Part shown: positions 13,752-13,874 of the stretch, piece after piece | How positions within the stretch are numbered: the stretch's first letter is position 1 | How the letters are laid out: each line of letters begins with the position of its first letter | Origin: an uncultured Verrucomicrobiota bacterium | GTDB taxonomy: Bacteria > Verrucomicrobiota > Kiritimatiellia > RFP12 > UBA1067 | Length of the DNA: 13,874 nucleotides | Direction of reading: 5' to 3' | Assembly (NCBI GenBank): GCA_945947925.1 | Contig: CAMEZU010000027.1 | Coordinates: forward strand, 1 to 13,874 | Made by a program: the position numbers and the translations under genes | Notes under the pieces: model-generated | What the model saw: only the letters and a program-made list of their open reading frames with translations | The model's database searches: none | Told to the model about the DNA's origin: nothing

Positions 13752-13874
13752 TTATTTCGACGCACACGCACGCACCATCAGAATGACCCGCGTCAAAGCC
13801 TTGTAGTCGTAAAAGCACTCGTCGCTCTGGCGATACAACGCGCGGCGGCGCAGCTCCCTGAGCTTCGGAATGTC
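13752..13874 (-). CDS. C-terminal 40 residues of an unidentified protein (partial)
   Basis: A frame entering from the right edge runs to TAA at 13754-13752 and encodes PKLRELRRRALYRQ, then DECFYDYKALTRV, then a hydrophobic ILMVRACASK tail. The composition is basic and helical, and no family is recognised. It ends 22 bp before the open frame of the DUF1287 remnant, and its last bases do not resemble the missing DUF1287 N-terminus. It may be a real gene continuing outside the window. Confidence 0.4.
   Translation of the reverse strand, partial: DIPKLRELRRRALYRQSDECFYDYKALTRVILMVRACASK

Overview
The window is a GC-rich bacterial chromosome segment. Nearly all of it is minus-strand genes with GC-ending codons; the exception is one plus-strand ATPase gene at the left end. 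Several features suggest a gut-type member of the Verrucomicrobiota/Kiritimatiellota/Lentisphaerota group: GTP-type PEP carboxykinase, a TorF-like outer-membrane protein (so a diderm envelope), an AGCS amino-acid:sodium symporter, secreted GH2 and GH28 carbohydrate enzymes, and heptamer short-sequence repeats. The taxonomy is an inference from gene content and style, not from a marker gene.

Layout from left to right. Positions 1-258 hold hairpin-rich DNA and a promoter. Positions 259-1392 (+) encode an orphan AAA-type ATPase. Positions 1393-1543 are a cluster of perfect palindromes at a convergent gene junction. Positions 1544-2926 (-) are a GH28 enzyme whose C-terminus is the beginning of an AXE1-type acetylesterase domain that stops abruptly. 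Positions 2970-4724 (-) are a GH2 enzyme of beta-glucuronidase layout, broken by one in-frame TAG. Then, all on the minus strand, come a MATE exporter (4753-6183), a leucine-rich-repeat lipoprotein (6200-6907), tpiA (6933-7697), a dCMP deaminase (7750-8232), pckG (8421-10376), an AGCS symporter (10474-12033), a 42-residue small ORF (12039-12167), a TorF-like outer-membrane protein (12236-13120), a 5'-truncated DUF1287 remnant (13403-13729) and the tail of an unidentified gene (13752-13874).

Transcription units. DUF1287 remnant and TorF are separated by three tandem palindromes and a clear TorF promoter. The small ORF ends five bases before the AGCS start and carries the AGCS ribosome-binding site. 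AGCS ends in a terminator that abuts the pckG promoter, and pckG ends in a strong terminator. The deaminase, tpiA, LRR lipoprotein and MATE gene are closely spaced and probably form one operon. GH2 has its own promoter inside the end of the MATE gene and is followed by GH28. Metabolically, AGCS (alanine/glycine uptake), PEPCK (oxaloacetate/PEP exchange) and TpiA fit central carbon and amino-acid metabolism. GH2 and GH28 look like the remains of a secreted plant-polysaccharide (pectin or glycoconjugate) degradation module.

The most interesting signals are: (1) three genes whose extended -10 promoters lie only 7-9 bases upstream of the ATG, implying leaderless mRNAs; (2) a 97-bp inverted repeat built of AATGNAR heptamers that supplies the ribosome-binding site, start codon and signal peptide of the LRR lipoprotein; (3) decay of both glycosidase genes, one by a nonsense codon and one by loss of an esterase domain next to a palindrome cluster; (4) a 23-bp-period array of 13-bp palindromes upstream of the outer-membrane protein gene. 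I did not find a clearly new multi-gene system such as a defence island or biosynthetic cluster.
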